Assembly: GCA_966128725.1 (NCBI GenBank)
Contig: CBHYLN010000006.1
Location: forward strand, 1-64,000
Reading direction: 5' to 3'
DNA from: JAFDZV01 sp966128725
GTDB taxonomy: Bacteria > Bacteroidota > Ignavibacteria > OLB7
DNA: 64,000 nucleotides
The notes beneath the pieces were generated by a model. It was not told where the DNA came from, did no database searches, and was given only the letters and a program-made list of their open reading frames with translations. Below, piece after piece: positions 7,795-18,025 of this stretch. The position numbers and the translations under genes are program-made. The first letter of the stretch is position 1, and every line of letters begins with the position of its first letter.

Positions 7795-9390
7795 ATGAAG
7801 ACGCACGAGAACATAGCAGGAAACGAGTCGGACGACCCCGACGAACGTAGCCGATTGACCTTGCGAGACCACCTGGCACGGCTGCGCAGGCCTTCGCGGC
7901 ACGCGGCCGACATGCCCACCAGCACGGCCGGCGCCGCGCGCACGCATCACGGCGACCGCGGGCCGCTGTCGCCGGACCACGACGCACACGAGCAAACCAC
8001 AACCGAACAAACGGTACCCGCTCCGCCGCACGAAGCGCGCGCCGCCAGTCGCAATTCGCTTATCGAAGGGCCGATAGCGCCAACCCTGTGGCGCCTGGCG
8101 GTACCATTGGCATTCGGATTCGTGATCAACGCGGTGTACTCGTGGATCAACATGTACTTCGTTTCGGGCCTGGGCGACGAGGCAATCGCCGCCATCGGGT
8201 TCTGCGACCAGATCAACCTCGTCATCTTCACGGTCGGCAGCGGGTTCGGCATCGGCACGGGCATCATCGTTGCACGGCGCGTTGGCGAGCGGCGATTCAA
8301 GGAAGCCTCGTTCATCGCAACGCAGGCCTTCTCCTTCATGGCCGTGTATGCCACGCTGGCCGCGGTGGTTCTGCATTTCCTGATCCCGTACGCATTCGAG
8401 CTTCTCCAGTTGAAGGGCGCCGTGCTTCAGAACGCGACGCTGTACATGACAACGTTGATCTTCGGATTCCCGGCGATCCTGCTGGTGTTCCAGGCCAACG
8501 CGTCGATACGGTCCACGGGCAACACCGTGTTCCCGATGACCGTAGCCATCACCAGCGCGGTGATCAACGCCGTACTGGATCCCCTGCTGATCTATGGCCT
8601 GGCCGGCATGCCGCGCCTGGGACTTCAGGGTGCCGCGATCGCCACGGCAACAGCGCAGTGGGTAAGCGCCCTGATTGCCACATACGCGCTGTACAGTGGC
8701 CGGCTGAACTTCCGGTTGTACCGCCCCACGTTGCGATTCCAGTGGGATATCATCCGAAGCATCTTCAGGCTGGGCATCCCCGCCTCGCTGCAAACGCTCG
8801 CGGTGAGCGTTTCGCGCGTGGTGGTGATTTCGCTGGCGAACATGTTCGGCACCGCGGCGGTTGCCGCCTATACCATCGGCCTGCGCGTGGATGTGCTTGT
8901 GATGATGCCGATCTTCGCAACGGGAATCGCCATCGAAACGCTGGTGAGCCAGAATCTGGGCGCCCGACGGTTCGACCGCGTGCAGCAGTTCCGATCCACG
9001 GCAATTCGCCAGCTCTGCGGCGTGATCGCCGCGATGGGGGTAGCCATCTACTTCCTTGCCGGCCCAATCGCCGGGCTGTTCACCAGCGATGCCGGCGTCA
9101 CGGCGCTCACGGTGCGCTACCTGCACATCGCGGTGTTCGGATACCTGTTCTTCGTGGTGGGGCACACCGCGACCCGGGCACTTTCCGGCGCGGGCCATCC
9201 GTTGCGCGCTCTGGCAATCACGTGTATCGTGCTGTTCGCGGTACAGATACCGTTGGTGTACGGATTCGCGCAGTGGTCCGACATGTCGGCCGTGGGAGTT
9301 TTTATCGGCATCACCGCCAGCATGCTGGTGTTTGCGCTGGCCGGCACGTACGCGGTGCGTGGGAAGGCGTGGATGATGAAGACGGTATAA
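7795..9390 (+). CDS. MATE family multidrug/solute efflux transporter
   Basis: 531 residues. From about residue 87 it is a typical MATE protein: SLIEGPIAPTLWRLAVPLAFG, then twelve membrane segments in two halves (for example AIGFCDQINLVIFTVGSGFGIGTGIIVAR, GLQGAAIATATAQWVSALIA, RLGIPASLQTLAVSVSRVVVI). MATE carriers export drugs or metabolites in exchange for Na+ or H+. The N-terminal 86 residues are hydrophilic, rich in Arg, His, Asp and Thr, and not part of the family. The true start may therefore be further in, for example Met at 7912, but no better ribosome site is seen. A GTG at 7780 is also in frame. It ends at a clear terminator. Confidence 0.88.
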   Translation: MKTHENIAGNESDDPDERSRLTLRDHLARLRRPSRHAADMPTSTAGAARTHHGDRGPLSPDHDAHEQTTTEQTVPAPPHEARAASRNSLIEGPIAPTLWRLAVPLAFGFVINAVYSWINMYFVSGLGDEAIAAIGFCDQINLVIFTVGSGFGIGTGIIVARRVGERRFKEASFIATQAFSFMAVYATLAAVVLHFLIPYAFELLQLKGAVLQNATLYMTTLIFGFPAILLVFQANASIRSTGNTVFPMTVAITSAVINAVLDPLLIYGLAGMPRLGLQGAAIATATAQWVSALIATYALYSGRLNFRLYRPTLRFQWDIIRSIFRLGIPASLQTLAVSVSRVVVISLANMFGTAAVAAYTIGLRVDVLVMMPIFATGIAIETLVSQNLGARRFDRVQQFRSTAIRQLCGVIAAMGVAIYFLAGPIAGLFTSDAGVTALTVRYLHIAVFGYLFFVVGHTATRALSGAGHPLRALAITCIVLFAVQIPLVYGFAQWSDMSAVGVFIGITASMLVFALAGTYAVRGKAWMMKTV

Positions 9391-9426
9391 CGCGAACCGA
9401 CCGTCCGGCGACACCGGAACTACATG

Positions 9427-9462
9427 AGGGCGAGCAACCGAACAGGTGGCTCGCCCTTTCTG
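9427..9462 (+). terminator. Terminator after the MATE gene
   Basis: Nine-base perfect stem AGGGCGAGC / GCTCGCCCT (9427-9435 with 9449-9457) followed by TTCTGTTG. It lies 36 bases past the MATE stop and may also serve mobA from the other side. Confidence 0.7.
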
Positions 9463-9550
9463 TTGTGTGTCCGTTGCGTGTCCACCATTGACTGTGTATC
9501 GGTGATCGGCCTTGCACCGGGCAGTTGTCCGCTGGTGATTTCGTGTGCGG

Positions 9551-10156
9551 TCAGGTATCGGGCGGGGCCATCCCATGTGCCTCGAAATCCCGTGGCTCGT
9601 TCATGTTGCACAGTTGCGCGGCGATGTGCGGCGGAACAACGATCCGTGCCACGCGTGCCACGGCCAACAGTTCGCGCACGGCAAAACGCTCCTGGCTGAT
9701 GTGTTCCTCAATCGACCGACGGCAGCCGGCGCGATACAGCCCGAACAACGGTTCCGGCTGGCCGGCATTGATTGCGATTACCGCCTGAAGTGTTGGCTCG
9801 GCCGCAATCGCCGCCACGGACTGACGGTGCAACCAGGCAACGGCCTCGGCCCGCAGCAGCGGCATGTCGCACGCAAGCGCCAGAACGTCCGCACCGTCCG
9901 CCGCGGCCAGCGCGGTCACGATGCCACCAAGCGGACCGGCACCAGGATGGCGGTCATCCACAAAGCGCACATCATCCAATCGCCACCATGTGGGCCGCCG
10001 CCGCCCAACCACAAGTACCGGCAATGCCGCGCCCACGGCGGCGGATACGACGCGCTCAAGCATGGGCATGCCGTCGACCACAATCGCGGCCTTGTCGCGC
10101 CCCATGCGCCGGCTGCCGCCGCCCGCCATCACCGCCACGATAACGCCGTTGCTCAT
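9551..10156 (-). CDS. mobA: Molybdenum cofactor guanylyltransferase
   Basis: 201 residues. MobA joins GMP from GTP to molybdopterin to make the MGD form of the cofactor. The nucleotide-binding signature AGGGSRRMGRDKA is at residues 11-23 (family: LAGGxSxRMGxDKA). PGAGPLGGI and the metal-site ACDMPLL (family: CDxP) follow, and PEPLFGLYR matches the PLxGLY motif. The start at 10156 (MSNGVIVAV) is chosen because the family begins there. A sulfite-oxidase-fold enzyme at 18026 uses a related cofactor but usually without GMP, so another bis-MGD enzyme probably exists elsewhere. It is divergent from sixA, with a 213-base spacer. Confidence 0.93.
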   Translation of the reverse strand: MSNGVIVAVMAGGGSRRMGRDKAAIVVDGMPMLERVVSAAVGAALPVLVVGRRRPTWWRLDDVRFVDDRHPGAGPLGGIVTALAAADGADVLALACDMPLLRAEAVAWLHRQSVAAIAAEPTLQAVIAINAGQPEPLFGLYRAGCRRSIEEHISQERFAVRELLAVARVARIVVPPHIAAQLCNMNEPRDFEAHGMAPPDT

Positions 10157-10273
10157 GTTGCCATCCGGTTTGGGAATTTCATCATGTGCGGCCCAAAGTA
10201 TCGCGCTGCCCGGGTGCGGCAAAATCAAACGGCGTGCGGGTCACCTTTCGCTTGCGATACAACGAATGCACGC

Positions 10274-10281
10274 TATTTTGC
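10274..10281 (+). promoter_or_regulatory. Candidate -7 promoter element for sixA
   Basis: TATTTTGC followed by GCGCC, one of a set of near-identical elements in this window. It lies about 90 bases upstream of the sixA start. Confidence 0.35.
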
Positions 10282-10369
10282 GCGCCATGTTCCAAGCCAG
10301 GCCCACCGATGCGCATCAGCCGCGACGCGTGTGCACAACCCCCTGCAACCCAATTGATCGGCACCCCGG

Positions 10370-10864
10370 ATGATTGTGTACCTGATGCGCCACGGCATTG
10401 CCGAGGACAGTTCGGCCACCGGCCGCGATGCCGACCGCGCATTGACGCGCGAAGGAACGCTGCGCACGGCAATGGTTGCGCGCGGGATGGCCCGAGTCTG
10501 CGGCTCGTTCGACAGGATTGTTGCCAGCACGTATACGCGCGCGATCCAGACAGCGGAGATCGTGGCACGCGCAAGCACCTATCAGGGCACGCTGGAAACC
10601 GACGCACGGCTTGTTCCGTTCGCGCGGTTCGAGGACGCCGCCGCGCTGATTGCCGAGAACAGCGACGTAGAACATCTGCTGCTGGTTGGCCACGAGCCAA
10701 GCATGAGCGCCTTCATCGGCGGACTGGCCGCGCACGGCGGGCTGGCCATTCAGGTAAAGAAGGCATCGATAACCGCCATCGAACTATCGCGATTGCGCCC
10801 ATCGCCAGCGGGCACGTTGCTGTGGTCGGTAACGCCCGCGGTTGTTGAACAGTTGGGGCGATAG
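10370..10864 (+). CDS. sixA: Phosphohistidine phosphatase SixA
   Basis: 164 residues of the histidine phosphatase superfamily. It starts MIVYLMRHGIAED, with the catalytic RHG (His8). ADRALTREG, the second basic site YTRAIQTAEIVA, and LLLVGHEPSMS with the second catalytic His follow in family order. SixA removes phosphate from phosphohistidine, for example on HPt domains or PTS proteins, in the cytosol. Length matches E. coli SixA (about 160). It is followed after 100 bases by an amino-acid permease on the same strand, with no sign that the two are functionally linked. Confidence 0.9.
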   Translation: MIVYLMRHGIAEDSSATGRDADRALTREGTLRTAMVARGMARVCGSFDRIVASTYTRAIQTAEIVARASTYQGTLETDARLVPFARFEDAAALIAENSDVEHLLLVGHEPSMSAFIGGLAAHGGLAIQVKKASITAIELSRLRPSPAGTLLWSVTPAVVEQLGR

Positions 10865-10964
10865 GCACACCCGCGTTCGCAGCAGGCCACCACGGCCCGC
10901 GAACAACCAATCCACAAGCCGGCGCCGCCGGTGATCACGTTCGCACAATCAACCGATCTGAACC

Positions 10965-12509
10965 GTGAAGCAAACCGAGACCCACACAACCGGCGCCGAT
11001 TCACGACGCCTTAGTGCCGGCCTTCTGCCATCGCTGGGGCTGTTCACAACAACGATGATCGTTGTTGGGGCGGTAATCGGCTCGGGCATCTTCAAGAAAC
11101 CCGGCGTGATGGCGGGCGACCTTATCGGCCACGGTGTCGGCTCGCCGGAGTTGCTGCTGGGCGTGTGGGCGCTGGCCGGCATCATCACGCTGTTCGGGGC
11201 GCTCACCAACGCCGAAATCGCCGGCATGATCCCGGAAACCGGCGGCCAGTACATCTACTTCGACAGGATGTACGGCCCGTTCTCGGGCTACATCTACGGG
11301 TGGTCGGTGTTTTCGGTGATTCAGACCGGATCGATTGCAAGCATCGCGTACGTGTTTGCCGACTACTTCACCAAGTTCGTCGAGCTACCGCACCTGTCGG
11401 CCGCGGCCGAGGCATTCTCCATCCATCTCCCATTCATCGGCGATATCACCCCGCTTGCAAACATCGGCGTGAAGGGTGTTGCCGCGGCGTTGATCATCGT
11501 GCTTACAGCGATCAACTATCTGGGCGTACGCTTCGGCGGCGTGGTGCAGAATGTGTTTACCGTTTCAAAGGTCGTGGCGATAATGGCGCTGGTTGCGCTG
11601 GCGTTCGTGCTTCCGGAGATCGGATCGGTTGCAAACATCACAACCGCCAGCGCCGCGCCGGCAACCACCGGCTCCGGCACAACGGACACCGGCGCCCTGG
11701 CCATAGCGCTTGCGATCGCGGCCGCACTGCAGGGGGCATTCTGGGCCTACGACGGCTGGAACAATGTCACGTACATCGCCGGCGAGGTGATCCGGCCACA
11801 GCGAAACATCCCGCGCGCGCTGATATTCGGCATGGCGATCATCATCACCGTATACCTGCTGGTGAACCTGGCGTATTGTTACGTGCTGCCGATCGACGAG
11901 ATGGCGAAGTCGAGCCTTGTGGCGTCGGACGTAGCCGAGAAGTTCTTCTCGGGCGGCGGCAAGTGGATCGCCGCAGCGGTGCTGATCTCCACGTTCGGCA
12001 CAACCAACGGCACCATCCTGGCCAGCGCCCGCGTGTATTTCTCGATGGCGCGCCGCAACGTGTTCCCGCGCTTCCTGGGCAACGCCCACCCGCGCTATCA
12101 CACGCCGGCCTCGTCGCTGATGGTGCAATGTGTCTGGAGCGTGGTGCTGTTGTTCAGCGGCACGTTCGATACCCTTACCGACACGCTGATCTTCGTAAGC
12201 TGGATGTATTACGCCGCCGGCGCGTACGGCGTGTTCGTGCTTCGCCGCAAGGAGCCCGATGCGCCCCGGCCGTATCGCGTGCCGGGTTATCCGGTGGTGC
12301 CGGCATTGTTCGTCGTGTTCGCGGTGGTATATCTGGTGCTCACGGTCTACAACGACATCGCCGCCTATCAGGATGCGGTTGCGGCAGGCAAACCGGCGAT
12401 CATCAACTCCGCGTTCGGCCTGTTCCTTGTGGCGCTGGGCATCCCGCTCTACTTCTATTACCGGGCCAAGGGTCGCCGCGCCGATCCGCTTCCGGCGATC
12501 AAGGAATGA
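10965..12509 (+). CDS. APC superfamily amino acid permease
   Basis: 514 residues with 12 predicted membrane segments. The first segment, GLFTTTMIVVGAVIGSGIFKKPG, carries the APC substrate-binding GSGIF motif. GAFWAYDGWNNVTYIAGEVIRPQRNIPRAL (TM6 region) is the typical LAT/APC unwound helix. The C-terminal RRKEPDAPRPYRVPGYP motif is common in this family. It likely imports or exchanges amino acids across the inner membrane; the substrate cannot be read from sequence. The start is the GTG at 10965, as no in-frame ATG precedes the first membrane segment. The ribosome site is weak, as for most genes here. Confidence 0.9.
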   Translation: MKQTETHTTGADSRRLSAGLLPSLGLFTTTMIVVGAVIGSGIFKKPGVMAGDLIGHGVGSPELLLGVWALAGIITLFGALTNAEIAGMIPETGGQYIYFDRMYGPFSGYIYGWSVFSVIQTGSIASIAYVFADYFTKFVELPHLSAAAEAFSIHLPFIGDITPLANIGVKGVAAALIIVLTAINYLGVRFGGVVQNVFTVSKVVAIMALVALAFVLPEIGSVANITTASAAPATTGSGTTDTGALAIALAIAAALQGAFWAYDGWNNVTYIAGEVIRPQRNIPRALIFGMAIIITVYLLVNLAYCYVLPIDEMAKSSLVASDVAEKFFSGGGKWIAAAVLISTFGTTNGTILASARVYFSMARRNVFPRFLGNAHPRYHTPASSLMVQCVWSVVLLFSGTFDTLTDTLIFVSWMYYAAGAYGVFVLRRKEPDAPRPYRVPGYPVVPALFVVFAVVYLVLTVYNDIAAYQDAVAAGKPAIINSAFGLFLVALGIPLYFYYRAKGRRADPLPAIKE

Positions 12510-12732
12510 CGCGCCGACGTCGCGAATGCCCGGGCCGCGCAGAAGCGGATCACCGGAGCAACCGCTTATCGCCGGCGCGGTAACAGGAAGGATCACACTG
12601 GCCGTCACGATGACATTCGTGCGCGGCCGTGCGCCTCGGCGCAGCCATCCGGAACTGTTCGCGACGATCGCACCGGAAGGCATACGGTATCAGCACGGAA
12701 CAACAGGCATCGTGCATCGCGATCGCCAGCCT

Positions 12733-12767
12733 GTCAGGCCCGTGAGTCAGGCCCTTGAGTCAGGCCC
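12733..12767. repeat. Three tandem 13-bp repeats at the rsmB 3' end
   Basis: GTCAGGCCC occurs at 12733, 12746 and 12759 with spacers GTGA and TTGA, a period of 13 bases. The last copy contains the rsmB stop codon. The 250-base convergent gap 12510-12759 holds no gene. Confidence 0.6.
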
Positions 12768-14109
12768 CCGGGCAGCGCAGTACCGCGCCGAAGAACGCAT
12801 CGGTGCCGTGGACATGCGGATAACAGCGGAAGAAGCCCTCGGCGGTGCGCACCTCGGCGGGCACGTTGCGCGGGTCGATCGCCCAGCCGGGGTTATCCGC
12901 CAGGAATCGCGCAACCTGATCCTCGTTTTCCTGGCGAAGCACCGAACACGTGGCGTACAGCAACAGCCCGCCCGGCTTTACCAGCCTGGCATATTCGTCG
13001 ACGATTGCGGCCTGCTGCACCACCAGCCGATCCAGCATCTCCGGATCGAGCGTCAGCCATGCGCCCGGGTTGCGCCTGATTACCCCGGCCCCCGTGCACG
13101 GCGCATCCACCAGCACCGCATCGAACGTACCAGCCAGCGTATCGCGCAACTCCTGATATCGCTCGTGCCCCATCACGCGAACGTTCTGGGCGCCGCTGCG
13201 CCGCAGTCGCGGCTTGATCTCGGCCAGACGGCGCTCGTTCACATCGTGCGCGGTAACCGATCCGCGACCGCGCATGATTGCCGCCAGATGCAGGGTTTTA
13301 CCGCCCGCGCCGGCACAGGCGTCGAACACCGACCAGTTTGGATGCGGATCCAGCACAACCGAAAGCAACTGGCTGCCTTCATCCTGAAGCTCGAACCAGC
13401 CATCCTTGAACTCGGCGATCGCGTTGGCGTTCATGCGCCGCGCAAGGATCAGCGCGTCCGGCGCCAGAACGCCCGGTTCGGCCGCTATGCCGCGCTGGGC
13501 AAGGGCTTCGGCCAGCCGCTCGCGTGTGGTGCGAAGCGTGTTGGCGCGCAGCGCAATCGGCGCCTGCCGCCCCAACGATCCCAGCAACGCCCCGCCGTTG
13601 CTCTCCCCCATCTGCTGAAGCACCATCGCGGCGAACCATACCGGCACCGAGTTCCGCATCGCCGTACGCTCCGGCTCCTCAAGGGCTTCAAGGCGTTCCT
13701 CACGTTCGGCCAGCAGCGCCCGGATGCGTTCAACGTCCCTGCGCTCAAGCTCCAACGCCCGCATCGCGGCCTCGGTTTCGCCCGTGGGCTCGCCGGCCTG
13801 CAACAGCCGTGCGGCCAGCAGCAGCGCGGCCTCGTGGGCGGGCGCAAGGCCATCAAGGCCCAGCAGCCAGCGCAGCGCGATCACCCCGCGCAGCACGGCG
13901 TACACCGTTTCGGCGATATAGCCGCGATCGTGCGAGCCAAGGTATCGGCGAGCGGCAAAGAACCGAGCGATCTGGGCATCGGCCGGGATTCTGGGCGCGG
14001 CCAGCACCGCCGCCAACAGTTCGTGGCAGTGCCCAAGGCGGAACGGCGTTGGGCCTGCGGCCGGGCGTGCAGGCCTTGGCGAGGAGGAGTCACGGTTCGG
14101 ATGCTGCAT
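12760..14109 (-). CDS. rsmB: 16S rRNA (cytosine-967-C5)-methyltransferase
   Basis: 449 residues. RsmB methylates C967 of 16S rRNA using S-adenosylmethionine. The N-terminal NusB-like helical domain (residues about 10-150, with RRYLGSHDRGYIAETVYAVLRG) precedes the Fmu/NSUN catalytic domain: DEGSQL, the SAM loop DACAGAGGKTLHLA, DAPCTGAGV (conserved Cys of motif IV) and YATCSVLRQENE (catalytic Cys of motif VI). The start at 14109 (MQHPNRD) is chosen because the upstream in-frame extension is antisense to tsaD. It begins 26 bases after tsaD ends, so the two genes form an operon. Confidence 0.93.
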   Translation of the reverse strand: MQHPNRDSSSPRPARPAAGPTPFRLGHCHELLAAVLAAPRIPADAQIARFFAARRYLGSHDRGYIAETVYAVLRGVIALRWLLGLDGLAPAHEAALLLAARLLQAGEPTGETEAAMRALELERRDVERIRALLAEREERLEALEEPERTAMRNSVPVWFAAMVLQQMGESNGGALLGSLGRQAPIALRANTLRTTRERLAEALAQRGIAAEPGVLAPDALILARRMNANAIAEFKDGWFELQDEGSQLLSVVLDPHPNWSVFDACAGAGGKTLHLAAIMRGRGSVTAHDVNERRLAEIKPRLRRSGAQNVRVMGHERYQELRDTLAGTFDAVLVDAPCTGAGVIRRNPGAWLTLDPEMLDRLVVQQAAIVDEYARLVKPGGLLLYATCSVLRQENEDQVARFLADNPGWAIDPRNVPAEVRTAEGFFRCYPHVHGTDAFFGAVLRCPGA

Positions 14110-14135
14110 ATTGTGAGGATACCTTGCGGAGAATA

Positions 14136-15155
<1,020 letters not shown>

Positions 15156-15165
15156 AAGCGAGGCA

Positions 15166-15172
15166 CAAGATA
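15166..15172 (-). promoter_or_regulatory. Candidate -7 element giving a near-leaderless tsaD mRNA
   Basis: Minus strand reads TATCTTG-TGCC, then ten bases from the element to the tsaD ATG at 15155. If the start of transcription is 5-6 bases after the element, the leader is only a few bases. Confidence 0.35.
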
Positions 15173-15215
15173 CGAGGCCGGATGAAAGGAGCGACGATGG
15201 GGGCGTCGATCGATC

Positions 15216-17444
15216 ATGCGGCGGGCGCCGCCAGGACGTATATTGAGCAATTCATCGGACCTTCAAAGTACACGCGTGACATCTTTTTCCGTCGGACTCG
15301 CGGCGAGCCTCTGGATCGTGTTGCTGGTGATCGCGGCAGGTTTCGCGTTCGCCGTGTATACGTATCGCACAACCGCCCCGGCTGTGGCGCCGGCGCGGCG
15401 CTGGACGCTTATCACACTGCGCACGCTTGGGCTGGCACTGTTGCTGCTTACACTGTTCGAGCCGGTGCTCAGCTTGCTGAACATCAACGCCGAACCGCCG
15501 GTTGTGGTGGTAGCGGTGGACAACTCGCGCAGCATGACGCTTGGCGGCCAGGACTCCTCGCGTATTGCCGAGGCGTGGGCAATTGCCCGGAGGCTGGAAG
15601 GCTCGAAACTTGGGGCAACCGCACGGTTTGTGGTTGTCGCCGATTCGGTGCGCCCGCTAGGCCATCCCCTTGCGCGCGCGGCCTTCAACGCCAACGGGCC
15701 GGAGTCGCGGCTGGAAGCGGTATTTGCCTCGGCGGCGGATTCGCTTCGGCTGCACAATGTGCGCGCGGTGGTGATGCTGAGCGACGGGCGCTACAACGTT
15801 GGGGCCAACCCGCTGCAATCGGCCGAGGGGCTTGGCATGCCGGTGTTCACCGTTGGGCTGGGCGATTCGGTGCCGCCGCGCGACCTTGTGGTGGATGAGC
15901 TGTTCACCAACGAGATCGCGTACGTGGGCAGCGAGCTGCCGGTGGAGGTTCGCGCGAAGTCCACCGGATTCGATAACGGCACGGCAACCATCACGCTTCG
16001 CGACGATAACCGCGTTGTTGGCACACAGTCCGTAACGCTTGCGCCGGGCAGCAACGAATACACCGCGAGCTTTACGTACACGCCCCGGGCCGAAGGGATC
16101 GCCAAGCTCCGCGCCGAGATTTCGCCGCGCCCCGGCGAGCTTACCGACCGCAACAACGCCCGCATCACGTACGTGCGCGTGAAATCGAACAAGCGCCGGT
16201 ATGTGCTGATTGCGGGCAGCCCAAGCCCCGACGTGGCCTTTATTCGCCGCCTGCTGAGCAACGAGCCCAACGTGGAGGTGCGCACGTTCATCGGGCGCAC
16301 CGGCGCGGACTTCATCGAAGGCAAGCCCGATGCGCGCGCATTCGCCGACGCCGAGGCCGTGGTGTTGATCGATTATCCAACCACGGGCGCATCAGCCGAA
16401 ACGGTAAACCTGATCCGCACAAGCGTACGGGCGGGCAATCTGCCACTGTTTGTGGTGCTCGGAGCAAACACCGATGCCGCGCGTCTGAAGGAGCTGGAGG
16501 AGCTTCTGCCGGTAACCGTGGGCGCAAGCCGGCGCGATGAGATGCAGGTAAGCGCGGAGATCACCGAAAACGGGCGAGCCAATCCCGTTACCCGCATCCG
16601 GCACCCCGAGGCGTGGGCGCAGATGCCGCCCATTTATCGCACCGAGACCACGTTGCGCGCAAAGCCGGAATCGGAGGTGCTGGCACGGGCGCGGCTTGGG
16701 GGAGCGCTGTTGGATGAGCCGCTTATCGTATCGCGGCGCCTTGGCCGCAGCCGGTCGCTGATTGTCACCGGGTACGGCATCTATCGCTGGCAACTGCTGG
16801 GCGAAGGGCCTGCAGCGGCTCGCGGCGCCGAGCCGGGCGGCGTTCTGGAGGATTTCGTGGCCAACTCGGTACGGTGGCTGGCCGTTGCCGACGAGCAGAA
16901 GCAGGTGCGCATCGCGGCCAGCAAGCAGTTGTACAGCCTGGGTGAGGCAGTCCGGATCCAGGCACAGGTCTACAACGAAAGTTTCGAGCCGGTGAACGAC
17001 GCCGAGGTAACCGTTGCGATCAAAGGCCCGGCACGCACGGTGAACCTGGTGCTTGCCGCAATCGGCAACGGGCGCTACGAGGCAACGGTCAGCGGCCTGG
17101 GCGCCGGCGACTACAGCTTCACCGGCCGCGCGGTGTCCGGCGGCCGCGAGCTGGGGCGCGATGGCGGGCGTTTCGCGATCGACGAGGTGGGCATCGAGTT
17201 CCAGGAACCTTCGATGAATGCCGAACTGCTTCGCGAGCTTGCATCGCGAACCGGCGGAAAATTCTATACTGCGCGTACCAGCAATACGTTGGTGGATGAT
17301 ATCGTCAACCACAAGGGCTTTTCGCCGCGTTCGGTGGAATCCCGCAATGACCTTCCACTTCGGCACCTGCCGTGGCTGCTTGCAGCAGCGCTGGCGGCGT
17401 TCTCGGTGGAATGGTTCATCCGGAAACGCTCCGGTATGTTATAA
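15216..17444 (+). CDS. Membrane-anchored VWA-domain protein
   Basis: 742 residues. Two membrane helices (about 26-48 and 64-85) precede a von Willebrand factor A domain with the metal site DNSRS (Asp102, Ser104, Ser106) in VVVVAVDNSRSM. Then come two beta-sandwich parts (about 225-310 and 560-650), a class I glutamine-amidotransferase-like region around 320-520 (VLIAGSPSPDVAFIRRLL...), and one C-terminal membrane helix (about 715-735). This layout is seen in uncharacterised Bacteroidota/Chlorobiota proteins and resembles the Bat aerotolerance proteins. The function is unknown, possibly a periplasmic metal-dependent adhesion or sensor module. An alternative TTG start at 15243 has AGGACG upstream. 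Divergent from tsaD. Confidence 0.85.
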   Translation: MRRAPPGRILSNSSDLQSTRVTSFSVGLAASLWIVLLVIAAGFAFAVYTYRTTAPAVAPARRWTLITLRTLGLALLLLTLFEPVLSLLNINAEPPVVVVAVDNSRSMTLGGQDSSRIAEAWAIARRLEGSKLGATARFVVVADSVRPLGHPLARAAFNANGPESRLEAVFASAADSLRLHNVRAVVMLSDGRYNVGANPLQSAEGLGMPVFTVGLGDSVPPRDLVVDELFTNEIAYVGSELPVEVRAKSTGFDNGTATITLRDDNRVVGTQSVTLAPGSNEYTASFTYTPRAEGIAKLRAEISPRPGELTDRNNARITYVRVKSNKRRYVLIAGSPSPDVAFIRRLLSNEPNVEVRTFIGRTGADFIEGKPDARAFADAEAVVLIDYPTTGASAETVNLIRTSVRAGNLPLFVVLGANTDAARLKELEELLPVTVGASRRDEMQVSAEITENGRANPVTRIRHPEAWAQMPPIYRTETTLRAKPESEVLARARLGGALLDEPLIVSRRLGRSRSLIVTGYGIYRWQLLGEGPAAARGAEPGGVLEDFVANSVRWLAVADEQKQVRIAASKQLYSLGEAVRIQAQVYNESFEPVNDAEVTVAIKGPARTVNLVLAAIGNGRYEATVSGLGAGDYSFTGRAVSGGRELGRDGGRFAIDEVGIEFQEPSMNAELLRELASRTGGKFYTARTSNTLVDDIVNHKGFSPRSVESRNDLPLRHLPWLLAAALAAFSVEWFIRKRSGML

Positions 17445-17496
17445 TAGGCGCGTGGCTGCGGCCACGAACACCGTTACCGACTGATTGAATACAGGA

Positions 17497-18009
17497 ATGG
17501 CGAAGAACGATTCCGGGCCTACGCCGATGTCGAACTCAATTCTGGAAGAAGCGCAACGCTACATGCGAATGGCCTATGCCTCGCAGATGAACGGCGACCT
17601 GGCCGAGGCGATTGCGCTGTACAAGAAATCGATCGATCTGCACCCAACCGCCGAGGCACACACGTACCTCGGCTGGACCTATAGTTTCCGAGGAGATCTG
17701 GACGCGGCGATTGCCGAGTGCAAAACGGCGATCGGCATCGATCCGGATTTCGGCAACCCATACAACGATATCGGGGCGTACCTGATTCGTCAGGGGAAGT
17801 TCGAGGAAGCGATCCCGTGGCTGGAGATGGCATGCGAGGCCGAGCGCTACGACGCGCGCTACTTCGCCTATTTCAATCTCGGCCGTGTGTTCGAGCGCCT
17901 GGGCGACATCCACGGCGCCCTGGCGGCTTACCGCAACGCGGCAAGGATCGACACCAACTACAAACCTGCGGTGCAGGCGGTTGAGCGCATCGTTGCCTGG
18001 ATGAACTAA
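17497..18009 (+). CDS. TPR repeat protein
   Basis: 170 residues with about four tetratricopeptide repeats: AYASQMNGDLAEAIALYKKSIDLHP, AHTYLGWTYSFRGDLDAAIAECKTAIGIDP, PYNDIGAYLIRQGKFEEAIPWLEMA and AYFNLGRVFERLGDIHGALAAYRNAARID. There is no signal peptide, so it is a cytosolic scaffold for protein contacts; the partner is unknown. The start is uncertain: ATG 17497 has AGGA too close, while ATG 17527 (MSNSILEEA) begins right before the first helix. It lies 52 bases after the VWA gene and 16 bases before the sulfite-oxidase-fold gene, so the three probably form one transcript. Confidence 0.85.
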   Translation: MAKNDSGPTPMSNSILEEAQRYMRMAYASQMNGDLAEAIALYKKSIDLHPTAEAHTYLGWTYSFRGDLDAAIAECKTAIGIDPDFGNPYNDIGAYLIRQGKFEEAIPWLEMACEAERYDARYFAYFNLGRVFERLGDIHGALAAYRNAARIDTNYKPAVQAVERIVAWMN

Positions 18010-18025
18010 CCAATCGTGGCCGAAA

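Noticed and set aside
11565..12683. A 372-codon minus-strand frame opposite the amino-acid permease
   Set aside because: It is opposite a clear 12-helix permease, and the His/Arg-rich product has no family features.
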